Source: Victivallaceae bacterium (lineage in GTDB: Bacteria; Verrucomicrobiota; Lentisphaeria; Victivallales; Victivallaceae). Taken from it: 64,000 nt of DNA. A model generated the notes under the pieces. The model ran no database searches and was not told where the DNA came from. It was given only the letters and a program-made list of their open reading frames with translations. The translations under genes and the position numbers were made by a program. Of the stretch, positions 31,971 to 41,065 are shown piece by piece. The first letter of the stretch is position 1, and each line of letters begins with the position of its first letter. The stretch is from NCBI GenBank assembly GCA_028709805.1, contig JAQUTL010000001.1, positions 124,001 to 188,000 of the forward strand, written 5' to 3'.

Positions 31971-34900
31971 TCACGCTTTTGGCGGAGCCACCTTGAACAA
32001 TATGGAATACACCACCGGCACCACCAGCAGCGTCAGAATGGTCGCACCGAGCAAGCCGAACATGATCGTGGCCGCCATCGACGCGAAAAATGCGTCGGAC
32101 AGCAGCGGAAACACTCCGAATACCGTGGTTCCCGCCGCCATGGTCACCGGCCGCAGACGGCTGACCGCGGCGTTTATCACCGCCTCATACGCGCCGCATC
32201 CTCTGCTGCGCTCAATGTTGATCTGATCCAGCAGCACGATCGCGTTTTTGAGCAGCATTCCGGACAGTCCGAGGAAGCCGAGAATGGCCATGAATCCGAA
32301 CGGCAGACCGAGCAGCAGCAGCCCGCCGACCACACCGATCAGCGCGAACGGCAATGTGGAAAACGCCACCAGCGGCTCACGGACGGTTTTGAACAGCATG
32401 GCGACCACGATGAACATCAGAACCAGACTTATCGGGAACAGGGTTTTGAGTTTTGCCTGAGCGATTTTGCTCTGCTCCAGTTCGCCGCCCCACTCGAAGG
32501 AATACAGCGGCGGCAGTTCGATCGCTTCGATCCGTTCCTTTAACTGCGCCTGAAGCGCGGCGGCGGTGCCGGTGACCGGCGAACACTGCGCGGTGATGGT
32601 GGGAATGCGGTCGCGGTGGCGCAGCTGCGGCGCCTCCCATGCGGTTTCCACGCCGTCGCACGCCTGAGCCAGCGAGTAGCTGCGGTTGGCGGCGCTGCTC
32701 CATATCTGCACGTTGTCCAGCTCGGACATGGTGCGGCGCTCCGACTCGACCGGACGGGAGACGATCGGGATCAGGTTGTTGTCCTCACGCAGCACGCCGC
32801 AGGCGACGCCGGAAAAATTCCACTCCAGCGCCTGAGCCATGTCTTTGCGGGTGACGCCGGTCTGCCGCGCCTTGATTTCGGAATATTTCAACCGGGTGAT
32901 CTTAACCGGAGCGCGCCAGTCGTCGCGGACATAGCGGGTGTTGGGATTGTCGCGCATGATCTGCTTGGCCTGTTCGGCGAGGCGGCGCAGGACTTGGCGG
33001 TCGGGACCGCGGAATCTGGCTTCGACTTTGAACGGGATGGACAGACCGTCGGAAAACCTCAGGATCATGGCGTCGGCGCTGGGGTGGTTGGCCTTGATAT
33101 GAGCGTCGATCTGCTGCGACAGCGATTCGATTTTACGGTAGTCGTCAACATCCACGATGATCTGGCCGTAGTCGGGTGACGGGCCGTGGTAATCGTAGCT
33201 CAGGATGAAGCGCAGCGTTCCCTCGCCGGCGAAGGTCGAAGTGGCGGTGACGCCCGGAAGCGTCCTGACGTATGCGGCGATGGCTTCAAGGTCTTTTTCC
33301 GTTTCATCGATATGGCTGGCCGGATTGCGCCAGTAGTCGATATAGAACTGTTTGCGGGTGGAGTCGGGAAAGAACACCTTGGGAATGTCGCGGAAGCCCC
33401 AGGCCGCCGCCGCCAGCCCGGCGACCAGCAGCGCCAGCGTGGTTTTACGCCGGTTGAGGCAGCCGGTCAGTATCCGGCGGTACCAGTTATAGATTTTTCC
33501 CGAATATACGTCATTGTCCGGTCCGGCGGCCGGCTTGACTTTTATCATGGCCAGACAGAGCAGCGGCGTGAAGGTCAGCGCCATAAACCAGCTCAGCATC
33601 AGCGAGATGGCGATGACGTAGAACAGCGAGCGGCAGAATTCTCCGATGTTCCCCTGATTGAATCCCACCGCCATGAACGCCAGAATCGCCACCAGTGTTG
33701 CGCCGAGCAGCGGCCACTGGGTTTCCGCGATGATTTCGCGCAGCGCCTGCTCTTTCGTTTCGCCGCGCGCGGTTTTCACCAGATAGCCGTCCACGATGAC
33801 GATGGCGTTGTCCACCAGCATGCCGAGTGCGATAATCAGCGCGCCGAGCGACACAAGCTGCATGTCGATATGCATCATATCCATTCCGATGAACGTGCCG
33901 AGAATGATGAGCAGCAGCGTTATGCCGATCACCAGCCCGGAGCGCCAACCCATGGTCAGCAGCAGTATGCCGACGACGATCACCACCGATTCGATCAGGT
34001 TGACGATGAAGTTGTTCAATGACTCCTGAACGTTTTCGGACTGATAATTTATATAGTCGATATTCATTCCCGCCGGTCGGCTGCTTTCCAGCCCGGCCAG
34101 CCGCCCTTTTATCGCTTTGCCCATTTTCACCACGTTGCCGCCGTCAACGGTGGATATGCCCAGCCCGATCGCCGGGCGGCCGTTGACGCGCATGAGCTGT
34201 TCAGGCGGTTCGGCGTGTCCGCGCCGGACCTCAGCGATGTCGCTGATGCGGATGAGTTTGCCGTCGCGCCCGGAGACGTAGAGATTTTTGATCGCTTCAA
34301 CGCCGTCGATTCCGCCGGTGATGCGGATGCGGCAGTATTCGTCGTCGATTTTCACCGCGCCGGCGTCATTGACCTGATTGCTGCTGCCGAGGGTCTGGAA
34401 CAGCAGTTCCTGCGAGATGCCGAGGTTGGCCAGCCTTGTGCGGTTGAATTCGACATAGACGGTTTTTTCCTGAACGCCCCAGAGCGAGATTTTTGCGACG
34501 TCGTGAACCCGCAGCAGTTCTTTTTTCAGAATATCGGCGTAGTCCTTAAGCTCGTCGGCGGTGTAGCCGTCGCCGGAGAGGGCGAGATAGATGCCGTAGA
34601 CGTCTCCAAAGTCGTCCTCCACTTTCATGCCGGCCACGCCGTCGGGAAGATACGGTTTTATGTCATTGATCTTGCGGCGCAGCTCGTCCCATATCTGCGG
34701 TATGGCGCCGGCGGTGTATTCGCCGCGGATTTCGACAAAGATCATCGACAGTCCGCTGCGGCTGATCGAGGTGATGTTGTCAAGTTCCGACATCTTCTGG
34801 ATTTCCTCCTCGATTTTGTCGGTAACTTCGCGTTCCACCTCAAGCGCTCCGGCGCCCGGATAGGATGATACGACCAGCGCCTTTTTTATCTTGAAGGTCG

Positions 34901-35012
34901 GATATTCCAGCCGTCCGAGATTGAAATACGCCAGCATTCCTCCGGCGACCACCGCGGCCATCAGCAATACAAAAAAGCTCTTGTGGTCAAGCACATAATC
35001 AATGATTTTCAT
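31971..35012 (-). CDS. RND family efflux transporter, inner membrane permease
   Basis: 1013 residues, the usual length for AcrB-like HAE1 pumps: N-terminal membrane helix, two large periplasmic loops and two blocks of membrane helices. The proton relay helix reads G-M-L-V-D-N-A-I-V-I-V-D, with D-N in place of the D-D pair of AcrB, a variant common outside Proteobacteria. G-A-I-P-Q-I-W-D-E-L-R-R-K is typical of the periplasmic domain. It overlaps the adaptor gene by 14 bases. No outer-membrane channel (TolC-like) gene is adjacent. Confidence 0.94.
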   Translation of the reverse strand: MKIIDYVLDHKSFFVLLMAAVVAGGMLAYFNLGRLEYPTFKIKKALVVSSYPGAGALEVEREVTDKIEEEIQKMSELDNITSISRSGLSMIFVEIRGEYTAGAIPQIWDELRRKINDIKPYLPDGVAGMKVEDDFGDVYGIYLALSGDGYTADELKDYADILKKELLRVHDVAKISLWGVQEKTVYVEFNRTRLANLGISQELLFQTLGSSNQVNDAGAVKIDDEYCRIRITGGIDGVEAIKNLYVSGRDGKLIRISDIAEVRRGHAEPPEQLMRVNGRPAIGLGISTVDGGNVVKMGKAIKGRLAGLESSRPAGMNIDYINYQSENVQESLNNFIVNLIESVVIVVGILLLTMGWRSGLVIGITLLLIILGTFIGMDMMHIDMQLVSLGALIIALGMLVDNAIVIVDGYLVKTARGETKEQALREIIAETQWPLLGATLVAILAFMAVGFNQGNIGEFCRSLFYVIAISLMLSWFMALTFTPLLCLAMIKVKPAAGPDNDVYSGKIYNWYRRILTGCLNRRKTTLALLVAGLAAAAWGFRDIPKVFFPDSTRKQFYIDYWRNPASHIDETEKDLEAIAAYVRTLPGVTATSTFAGEGTLRFILSYDYHGPSPDYGQIIVDVDDYRKIESLSQQIDAHIKANHPSADAMILRFSDGLSIPFKVEARFRGPDRQVLRRLAEQAKQIMRDNPNTRYVRDDWRAPVKITRLKYSEIKARQTGVTRKDMAQALEWNFSGVACGVLREDNNLIPIVSRPVESERRTMSELDNVQIWSSAANRSYSLAQACDGVETAWEAPQLRHRDRIPTITAQCSPVTGTAAALQAQLKERIEAIELPPLYSFEWGGELEQSKIAQAKLKTLFPISLVLMFIVVAMLFKTVREPLVAFSTLPFALIGVVGGLLLLGLPFGFMAILGFLGLSGMLLKNAIVLLDQINIERSRGCGAYEAVINAAVSRLRPVTMAAGTTVFGVFPLLSDAFFASMAATIMFGLLGATILTLLVVPVVYSILFKVAPPKA

Positions 35013-36168
35013 TCAGCACCTCCGGATTCAGTATCCGGACGGCGGTGTCGGCGTTGAGCCAGTCGCCGCCGGCGGCCACCACATATTCGCCGGGGACGAG
35101 GCCGGAGACAACCGTCACGGAGTCGCCGCCGCTCACCCGGTCGACCGTCACTTTGCGCAGTTCGAGTTTGCCGGTGTCCCGATGCCATACCCATACCGCC
35201 GCACCGCCGTCACGGTACATGACGGCGGCGAACGGCAGCCGCAGACCGTCGTCTTCCTTCTGGCGGAAGCGGGGGAGGCCGTGGACTTCAACGCTCATGC
35301 CGGGCAGGATGAGAAAATCGTCCGGAACCTTCATCCGCAGCGCGACTTCGTATGATTCGCTGGTTTCGGAGGCCGCCGGCTTGAATTCGTGGATGGCGGC
35401 CTGAAAAACGCGGTCGCCGCGGCCGGGGATGGTGACGTCGAACTTCATGCCGATAAAGCGTTTGCCGTCATACAAACTGGTGTCCGGCAGATTGCCGCTG
35501 GGGATGTTGATGTGGATTTCGACTTCGCGCAGGTCTTCCAGCGTGACCACCGGAACGTTGGCTTTGGCAATCTCGTACTGTTCGATGGCAAGGTCGGAGA
35601 TCGTGCCGTGAAACGGCGCCGTGAGCACCGTGTCGTGCAAGCGGTCTTTGGCGATATTGAGCGAAACTTCGAGTATGCGCACTTGGGTGTCCGATGCGCG
35701 CTTGCGGGTGGACGCGGCGTCAAACGTCGATTGACTGACCGCTTTCGACTCAAGAAGTTTCTGATTGCGGTCATATTCGATGCTGGCCAGCGAATTTTCC
35801 ACTTTCTGCATTTCCAGTTCCTGCGTCAGCCGGTCCACGTCGCGTTGATAGTCGCGCGGGTCGATCCGCATCAGCACATCGCCTTCCTCCACGGTCTGTC
35901 CGTAGACCAGATTGCGTTCGATCACCGGGCCGGACACCCTGAAGAACAGCTCGGCGTGGCGGACCGGGCGTATCCGGCCGGGATAGGTGATGCCGACCGG
36001 TTTTTCGGCGGCGTTTATTTTGAACAGTTTGACTACACGCTCCGCCGGTTCTGTCCGCTCTCCGTCAAGTTCGCGGCGGCTGTCCGCCATCAATACTGCG
36101 GCGGCGGCGGCTGCCGCAGCAAGCGCGAGTCCCGATGCCGATAATATAATCAGTTTGCGTTTTTTCAT
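34999..36168 (-). CDS. RND efflux periplasmic adaptor (membrane fusion protein)
   Basis: 389 residues. N-terminal signal anchor (about 6-28), lipoyl-like half-motifs around G-Q-T-V-E-E-G-D-V-L-M-R-I-D-P, an alpha-helical hairpin (about 100-165), second lipoyl half with T-V-L-T-A-P-F-H-G-T-I, then beta-barrel and membrane-proximal domains. It connects the RND pump to an outer-membrane channel. The gene sits between the tetR regulator (30-base gap) and the pump gene (14-base overlap), which makes a three-gene efflux operon. Confidence 0.93.
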   Translation of the reverse strand: MKKRKLIILSASGLALAAAAAAAAVLMADSRRELDGERTEPAERVVKLFKINAAEKPVGITYPGRIRPVRHAELFFRVSGPVIERNLVYGQTVEEGDVLMRIDPRDYQRDVDRLTQELEMQKVENSLASIEYDRNQKLLESKAVSQSTFDAASTRKRASDTQVRILEVSLNIAKDRLHDTVLTAPFHGTISDLAIEQYEIAKANVPVVTLEDLREVEIHINIPSGNLPDTSLYDGKRFIGMKFDVTIPGRGDRVFQAAIHEFKPAASETSESYEVALRMKVPDDFLILPGMSVEVHGLPRFRQKEDDGLRLPFAAVMYRDGGAAVWVWHRDTGKLELRKVTVDRVSGGDSVTVVSGLVPGEYVVAAGGDWLNADTAVRILNPEVLNENH

Positions 36169-36198
36169 ATTTTTTCCGACCTTTTGAGTTGCGGCCGG

Positions 36199-36837
36199 TC
36201 AGTCCAGACCGAGTCCGGCGAGTATTACTTTTGTGGTGACGTGGCGGAGACGAAGTCCGAACGTTGGCGGTACTTTGCGCTCCGGGTGGAACAGTGCGAT
36301 CATTCCGGGGCAGGCCGAGCACAGATATTCCGGACAGATCAGGAACAGATACCAGCAGAACGCGCTTTCAAAGTCGTCGCTTCCGGTGATCTTCGCGTAG
36401 ATACGGTTGAACGTGGTCACGCCGGGGCGGATGTGGCGGTTGATGATCGATTCGCGCAGCGGATGCGGATGCTGGAGCAGCTGAAGGAGAATGACGCGTC
36501 CGGAGTCGTCGTCGTTTTCTCTGCCGATGGTGTTGAAGACGCAGTCCACCAGTCCGGTGATGAACACGCTCTGTCCTTCGCGCGAGTCCAGCAGCCGGGA
36601 ATTGGCGCGGTAGTATGCGTCGATGCCGGTTTCATGCCACTTCTTCAGAGCCTGCTCAATTACCGCCTGAACCAGCCCGTCCTTGCCGCCAAAATGATAA
36701 TTTATCATTGAGGCGTCAACGCCGGCGGAGCGGGCGATCTCGCTTAACGGAACCCGGTCGATGCCGCGCTCGGCAAAAAGCCGTCCGGCGGCCGCGATGA
36801 ACGCCTGCCTCGATTTTTCTCCTGCAACGGTTGACAT
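36199..36837 (-). CDS. TetR/AcrR family regulator of the RND efflux operon
   Basis: 212 residues. The HTH domain is at about 9-55 (A-A-G-R-L-F-A-E-R-G-I-D-R-V-P-L-S-E-I-A, M-I-N-Y-H-F-G-G-K). The C-terminal ligand domain resembles that of CerR/YbiH-like regulators (R-R-E/H-L-x motifs around L-L-Q-L-L-Q-H-P) and has four cysteines in its second half (C-W-Y-L-F-L-I-C, L-C-S-A-C). The start is ATG 36837 with GAGGAGGT upstream. First gene of the efflux operon; it probably represses it by binding the palindrome at 36870-36887. Confidence 0.9.
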   Translation of the reverse strand: MSTVAGEKSRQAFIAAAGRLFAERGIDRVPLSEIARSAGVDASMINYHFGGKDGLVQAVIEQALKKWHETGIDAYYRANSRLLDSREGQSVFITGLVDCVFNTIGRENDDDSGRVILLQLLQHPHPLRESIINRHIRPGVTTFNRIYAKITGSDDFESAFCWYLFLICPEYLCSACPGMIALFHPERKVPPTFGLRLRHVTTKVILAGLGLD

Positions 36838-36869
36838 TTTACCTCCTCAAATGTGTTAATGCTTAAAAT

Positions 36870-36887
36870 ATACATTTCAAAATGTAT
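36870..36887. promoter_or_regulatory. Putative TetR operator in the efflux operon promoter
   Basis: The 18-base sequence ATACATTTCAAAATGTAT is a perfect inverted repeat with eight-base arms (36870-36877, 36880-36887). On the minus strand it lies between a weak -35 (TTTAAA, 36887-36892) and a -10-like TATATT (36865-36870), about 33 bases before the tetR start codon. Confidence 0.65.
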
Positions 36888-36947
36888 TTTTAAAGTAAAA
36901 AACTATTTTTTATTTAAAAAACAGCATTTTTTCCCATACGTGAAGAT

Positions 36948-36987
36948 AAATACCGCCGCCGTGTCCGTTATCCGGTCGCGGCGGCGG
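36948..36987 (-). terminator. Hairpin terminator after the 656-residue gene
   Basis: CCGCCGCCG (36953-36961) pairs with CGGCGGCGG (36979-36987), a nine-base GC stem; on the minus strand it is followed by the AT-rich TATTTATC. It is 51 bases after the stop codon of the 656-residue gene. The T-run is weak. Confidence 0.5.
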
Positions 36988-37038
36988 TTAATTGCGGGTG
37001 TGGGCGTGGTCGGGCGAAACCAGCTCCGGCCGTATTGG

Positions 37039-39009
37039 TTATGGAAGTTCGAGTTCGGCTTTGATTTCCGGCAGCATGTGCTTGAGTTTTCCGGTCTCAA
37101 AGAGTTCCCAAAGCGACTTTTTCATCTGCCGCAGTGCAAGTGTTATGGTGATCCAGCTGTTGGTCCAGCCGCTTTCGATGCTCCACGCGCCCCAGCCGAC
37201 ATCGGCCGAACTGCCGAAAAAGTCCCACAGCTGCCAGTCAAAACCGCGCATCCACGCGCCGTCGAGTTCCGGACGGGCGGAACTGCGAACCTGAATCCGG
37301 CAGATGAAGCGGCACAGCCGTCCGGCGAGTTCGGCGCAGTCCGAATCCGGCAGCGCAAAGGCTGCTTCGTGCAGACCGATCAGCAGATAGTTGGCGGTAT
37401 AAAGCAGGTCGCAGGCCGGGTCTCCGTTGTTCTGAATCAGCGCGGCCTCGGTGGTGCCGTAGGCGGCGTTGCTTTGAGGGGAGGGGAAGTCGCCCATGGA
37501 AAGGTCGCCCATCTCTTCGGCGACGGCGCCGCAGGGCTGCATCAGGCGGCGGACATCGGTCAGAACACGGTTCAGATATTCGCGGTGAACCGGGGTGTCG
37601 TCGGCGCGAACCAGCCAGGCGAGATACATGACCAGCCGGGCGACCTCCTGGCTCTGTCCGTTGGTCCAGCGGAGTTTCGGATATGAGGCCATGAGCAGTC
37701 CGGCGGCTTTGCGGGCGTGGTTGAGGAAGCCCTCAAAGCCGGTCAGTTTCCAGCCGGCGAGGAAGCCGGCGAGGTGGGAGGCCTGATAATGCGGACTGAG
37801 GTGAACGAAGTCTTCGGCGCGGTACCATGCGGCGTCGTGTTTTTTGAACGATGCCGGATCGTCGAAGCGGGGTTGACGGAAGCCGTTTTTGCCGGTCAAC
37901 CTCCATGATGAAATCAGGTTCAGCAGCGAGTCGCGGTCCCAGTCGGCGCGGTTCAGCAAGGCTCCGGACAGCAGGGCGGACATGCTGCTGCGGGCGTTGC
38001 CGCTGCCGTAACAGGCCATGTCGTTTTCATAAAAACGGAACTGTCCGTAAAGCGGCGAGTTTTTTTCGGTGAACCGGTGCAGCGGTTTGAACATCATGTC
38101 GAGGATCATTCCGGCGTAGTCAAACAGGAAGATGTTGCCGGTGAGTTTCCCGGCCAGCGCCAGTGTCAGGGCGATTTCTCCGCTGCAGTCGCTGCGGTTC
38201 AGGGTACGGCGCAACTGGCTGCCGTCAAAGCCGATTTCTGAGGAAAAACCTTCGGCCACGCCCATGCCGGTTGCATGAATCCGGGTCAGTATCTGATCGT
38301 TGATGAACTTGATGTTGCGGTCGAGCGCGGCGCGTTCCTCTTTCGCGGTGATCGGCGCGCCGTCCGTGAAATACGGGCGAACCGCCATCTGATAGCGCCA
38401 TTCGGTGTTTTTCCACCCCGGCATAAGAAAACCGAGAATGGCGCGCAGAACTTTGAGCCAGTCGCACTGCGGGGCGAATCTGGCGGTGATGAAATTTGAA
38501 ATCCGGCTGTTGGCGATCAGAACGTTTGGACAGTCGGGATGGATGAACAGCAGCGGAGTCGTGTCGCCGTCCACTCCGAACACGGCGCGGCGGTATCCGG
38601 CGACTTTGGCGGCTGCCAGCCAGACTTCGCCGGTGCGGTCAACGCCGCGGAAGCAGCAGCCGTGCTGAAGTATGATTGTTCCATCGTCGAGTCCGGGAAT
38701 GTTATTGCCGACAACCACGGTGCGTTCAAACTCCGCATGGCGGAGGTCGCCGGTAAAATTCACGCCGGAACAGTTTTCCGGACATTCGATGAACAGCCGG
38801 ACGCCTTTGTCCGCTGCGGCGCGCCATGATTCCGGCAGCGCCGCCGGTTTTGGAAAATCGTCGGCCGTCACCATGACCGCGTCGCCGGGCTGCGCGGCGG
38901 CGAAAGCGCTGTCGGCATTGCCGGTCAGTTCAAATCGGGCGCTGCCGTTGTTTAAGAGTTCATAAAAATCTCCGCCGTTGCGGCTTGCGATATAGAGTTT
39001 TCCGGCCAT
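37039..39009 (-). CDS. Uncharacterised protein with GATase-like N-terminus and helical barrel-like C-terminus
   Basis: 656 residues without signal peptide. The N-terminal 60 residues (A-V-M-V-T-A-D-D-F-P, G-V-R-L-F-I-E-C-P) look like the Rossmann-type start of a ThuA/GATase-like domain. A beta-rich part follows (to about 210). The last 420 residues are alpha-helical with aromatic-rich loops (E-N-D-M-A-C-Y-G-S-G-N-A-R, H-L-S-P-H-Y-Q-A-S-H, F-D-W-Q-L-W-D-F-F-G), as seen in (alpha/alpha)6-barrel glycoside hydrolases and polysaccharide lyases. I do not recognise a named family. It stands alone, 98 bases from the SDR gene. Confidence 0.75.
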   Translation of the reverse strand: MAGKLYIASRNGGDFYELLNNGSARFELTGNADSAFAAAQPGDAVMVTADDFPKPAALPESWRAAADKGVRLFIECPENCSGVNFTGDLRHAEFERTVVVGNNIPGLDDGTIILQHGCCFRGVDRTGEVWLAAAKVAGYRRAVFGVDGDTTPLLFIHPDCPNVLIANSRISNFITARFAPQCDWLKVLRAILGFLMPGWKNTEWRYQMAVRPYFTDGAPITAKEERAALDRNIKFINDQILTRIHATGMGVAEGFSSEIGFDGSQLRRTLNRSDCSGEIALTLALAGKLTGNIFLFDYAGMILDMMFKPLHRFTEKNSPLYGQFRFYENDMACYGSGNARSSMSALLSGALLNRADWDRDSLLNLISSWRLTGKNGFRQPRFDDPASFKKHDAAWYRAEDFVHLSPHYQASHLAGFLAGWKLTGFEGFLNHARKAAGLLMASYPKLRWTNGQSQEVARLVMYLAWLVRADDTPVHREYLNRVLTDVRRLMQPCGAVAEEMGDLSMGDFPSPQSNAAYGTTEAALIQNNGDPACDLLYTANYLLIGLHEAAFALPDSDCAELAGRLCRFICRIQVRSSARPELDGAWMRGFDWQLWDFFGSSADVGWGAWSIESGWTNSWITITLALRQMKKSLWELFETGKLKHMLPEIKAELELP

Positions 39010-39107
39010 TTATCCCCGTCTCCTGTTGTTTTAAGACTGGATGAAAGATAGCGCTGCCGGCGGAAAAAACAACCGTAATCTGTGTTTTTTACGTTTTTTA
39101 CCTGAAA

Positions 39108-39830
39108 TCACAGTTTCCACAGTTCCACGTTTTTGCGATTGTAGAAATCTTCAAACAGTTTTGCCAGTATTGTTCCGGGGCGGTACCACCACGGAAAGAA
39201 CAGACGTTTGACGCGCGGCTTTGCCAGCGCCTTCAGCAGTTTTTCCGCGAACATGTCGGCGGTCACGCCGCTGTTGCCCGGAGTGTCCGGCACCTCGCGG
39301 TATTTGATCGCGCGCTGAGAAAACCCGGTGTCCACCCGGCCGGGATAGATGGTAAGCACCCGGACGCCGCGGCGGCCGAGTTCCACTCTTGAGGTTTCGG
39401 AATACGCCGCGAACGCGCTTTTCGCCGCGCAGTAACCGCCCATTGCCGGAACGTGAATCTTTGCCGCCATCGAAGCGATGTTGACGATCGTGCCATGTGA
39501 CTTCTCCAATTCTGGCAGCAGCGCGTTCACCAGCTTTATCGGAGCGAAAAAGTCGATTTCCATAACTTTGCGCAGTTCGTCGCAGGTCAATTCCTGAAAT
39601 GTGCCGTAAGCGCCGATGCCGGCGTTGTTGACCAGCAGATCCAGCCGGTCCAATCCGGCGGCGATTGTTTCCGGAGCCTCTGCAGCTGTCAGGTCGGCGA
39701 TGATGTTTTCATCGGCGTCCGCGCACTTCCGGCGCGAGATGTTGACGACCCGGTAGCCGTTTTTTTTCAAGGCCTTCAGCACCGCGTTGCCGAGGCCGCC
39801 GCTTCCGCCGGTGACTGCCGCAGTCTTCAC
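39108..39830 (-). CDS. Short-chain dehydrogenase/reductase (classical SDR)
   Basis: 240 residues. Cofactor motif V-T-G-G-S-G-G-L-G at 6-14, N-N-A-G-I-G-A-Y-G, catalytic Ser in N-I-A-S-M-A-A-K and Y-C-A-A-K (Tyr-x3-Lys). Arg at the end of strand 2 (S-R-R-K) favours NADP. The start is GTG 39830, which overlaps the kinase stop codon (GTGA); longer in-frame ATG starts lie inside the kinase gene. Substrate unknown. Coupled translation with the kinase gene. Confidence 0.88.
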   Translation of the reverse strand: MKTAAVTGGSGGLGNAVLKALKKNGYRVVNISRRKCADADENIIADLTAAEAPETIAAGLDRLDLLVNNAGIGAYGTFQELTCDELRKVMEIDFFAPIKLVNALLPELEKSHGTIVNIASMAAKIHVPAMGGYCAAKSAFAAYSETSRVELGRRGVRVLTIYPGRVDTGFSQRAIKYREVPDTPGNSGVTADMFAEKLLKALAKPRVKRLFFPWWYRPGTILAKLFEDFYNRKNVELWKL

Positions 39831-41023
39831 GGTTTCACCGTCAGCCGGCCGGAGGCCAGCAGATAGAAGAGCATGAAAAAACCGATCAAATAAAGTGTTC
39901 CGAGCAGCGTGAGCAGTACCGCCAGATAATTGCGCTGGAAAAAACGCATGGCGGTGTTGACCACGTTGGGTTCTTCGGCGCTGGTGACGTAGCCGGATGA
40001 AAAAGCGATGATGTCCTGCCGCAGTTCGGCCACGCTCTGGTAGCGGTCCTCCGGAAAGCGCTCCATAGCTTTGAGGCAGATCGCCTCCAGCGGCTGCGGA
40101 ATCGGCCAATGCGGGTTTTCAAGTTCGCGCGGAGCTTTGATGTTGCCCTTGATGGTGGCCCGCAGTATTTCCTTGAGCTGATGGCCGGCGAGCGGTTTTT
40201 CAAAAGTCAGGATGGTATAAAGGATGCAGCCGAGGGTATAGATGTCGGTCCGCTGGTCTTTCATGCGGTTTTTTCCGGCGGCCTGTTCCGGAGCCATGAA
40301 TCCTGGAGTGCCTTTGGCGATGCCGTCGCGGGTTCGTCCGTCGTCCACTGCTGGGCCATTGCGGTCAGGTTCGGTCTTTGTGTCGTCCTCCGGTCGGATG
40401 ATGGCGCGAGCCAGCCCCCAGTCGATGACCTGAACTTCGCCGAATTCTCCGACATGCACGTTTTCCGGCTTCAGATCAAGATGGATGATCCCCTGCGAAT
40501 GGGCGAAGGCGATGGCGTTGCATATCCTGAGATAAATGCGCAGCAGCCGCACCAGCGGGTAGGCCGCCACCGTTTCCATGTCACCCTCTTTCAGGTGACG
40601 CAGAATGGTGGCCAGCGTATGTCCCCGGAGATATTTCATTGTGAAGAACGGCGTGCCGGAGGCATCCCGTCCGAGATCGTGAACCGGGATGATGTTCGGG
40701 TGCTCCAGTCTGGCGGTGAGCCTCGCCTCCATAATGAAGCGGTTGACCAGTTGCGGCGGCCGTTCCTTCCAGTCCGGCATGGTGGCCATCGCCACTTCGC
40801 GCTGCATTTCGGTGTCATACACCAGCAGCACGGTCTTCATACCGCCGAAGCCGATGCTTCGTACAAACCGGTAGCGGCCGTCGCCGCGTTGCGGCAGCGA
40901 GTCCTGCGTGTTTCCAGCCAGAGTCAACGGCGGCAGCTCGGAGGGCGGAACCGTGCCCTCCACCGTCTCTTCCGAAGAATCCATCATGATGGAATCCTCG
41001 GCCATTTCATCGACTTTAGTCAT
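39827..41023 (-). CDS. Hanks-type Ser/Thr protein kinase with WNK-like relocated lysine and a C-terminal membrane anchor
   Basis: 398 residues: a Ser/Glu-rich N-terminal tail (1-45), kinase domain (about 51-345) and one membrane helix (366-390) near the C-terminus. Present are the Gly loop I-G-F-G-G-M-K-T-V (57-65), helix C Glu99, catalytic loop H181-L-D-L-K-P-E-N188, D201-W-G and A-P-E-Q. The strand 3 position that normally holds the ATP lysine (V-A-x-K) is V-A-M-A with Ala80; a lysine (Lys63) occupies the last position of the Gly loop instead. Eukaryotic WNK kinases have this same arrangement. The rest of the active site is intact, so activity is expected. It lies 42 bases after clpX on the same strand. 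Confidence 0.9.
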   Translation of the reverse strand: MTKVDEMAEDSIMMDSSEETVEGTVPPSELPPLTLAGNTQDSLPQRGDGRYRFVRSIGFGGMKTVLLVYDTEMQREVAMATMPDWKERPPQLVNRFIMEARLTARLEHPNIIPVHDLGRDASGTPFFTMKYLRGHTLATILRHLKEGDMETVAAYPLVRLLRIYLRICNAIAFAHSQGIIHLDLKPENVHVGEFGEVQVIDWGLARAIIRPEDDTKTEPDRNGPAVDDGRTRDGIAKGTPGFMAPEQAAGKNRMKDQRTDIYTLGCILYTILTFEKPLAGHQLKEILRATIKGNIKAPRELENPHWPIPQPLEAICLKAMERFPEDRYQSVAELRQDIIAFSSGYVTSAEEPNVVNTAMRFFQRNYLAVLLTLLGTLYLIGFFMLFYLLASGRLTVKP

Positions 41024-41065
41024 GACCCACCTCGGCTGTCGCGGAACGGCGGCCGCCGTCCGCGG

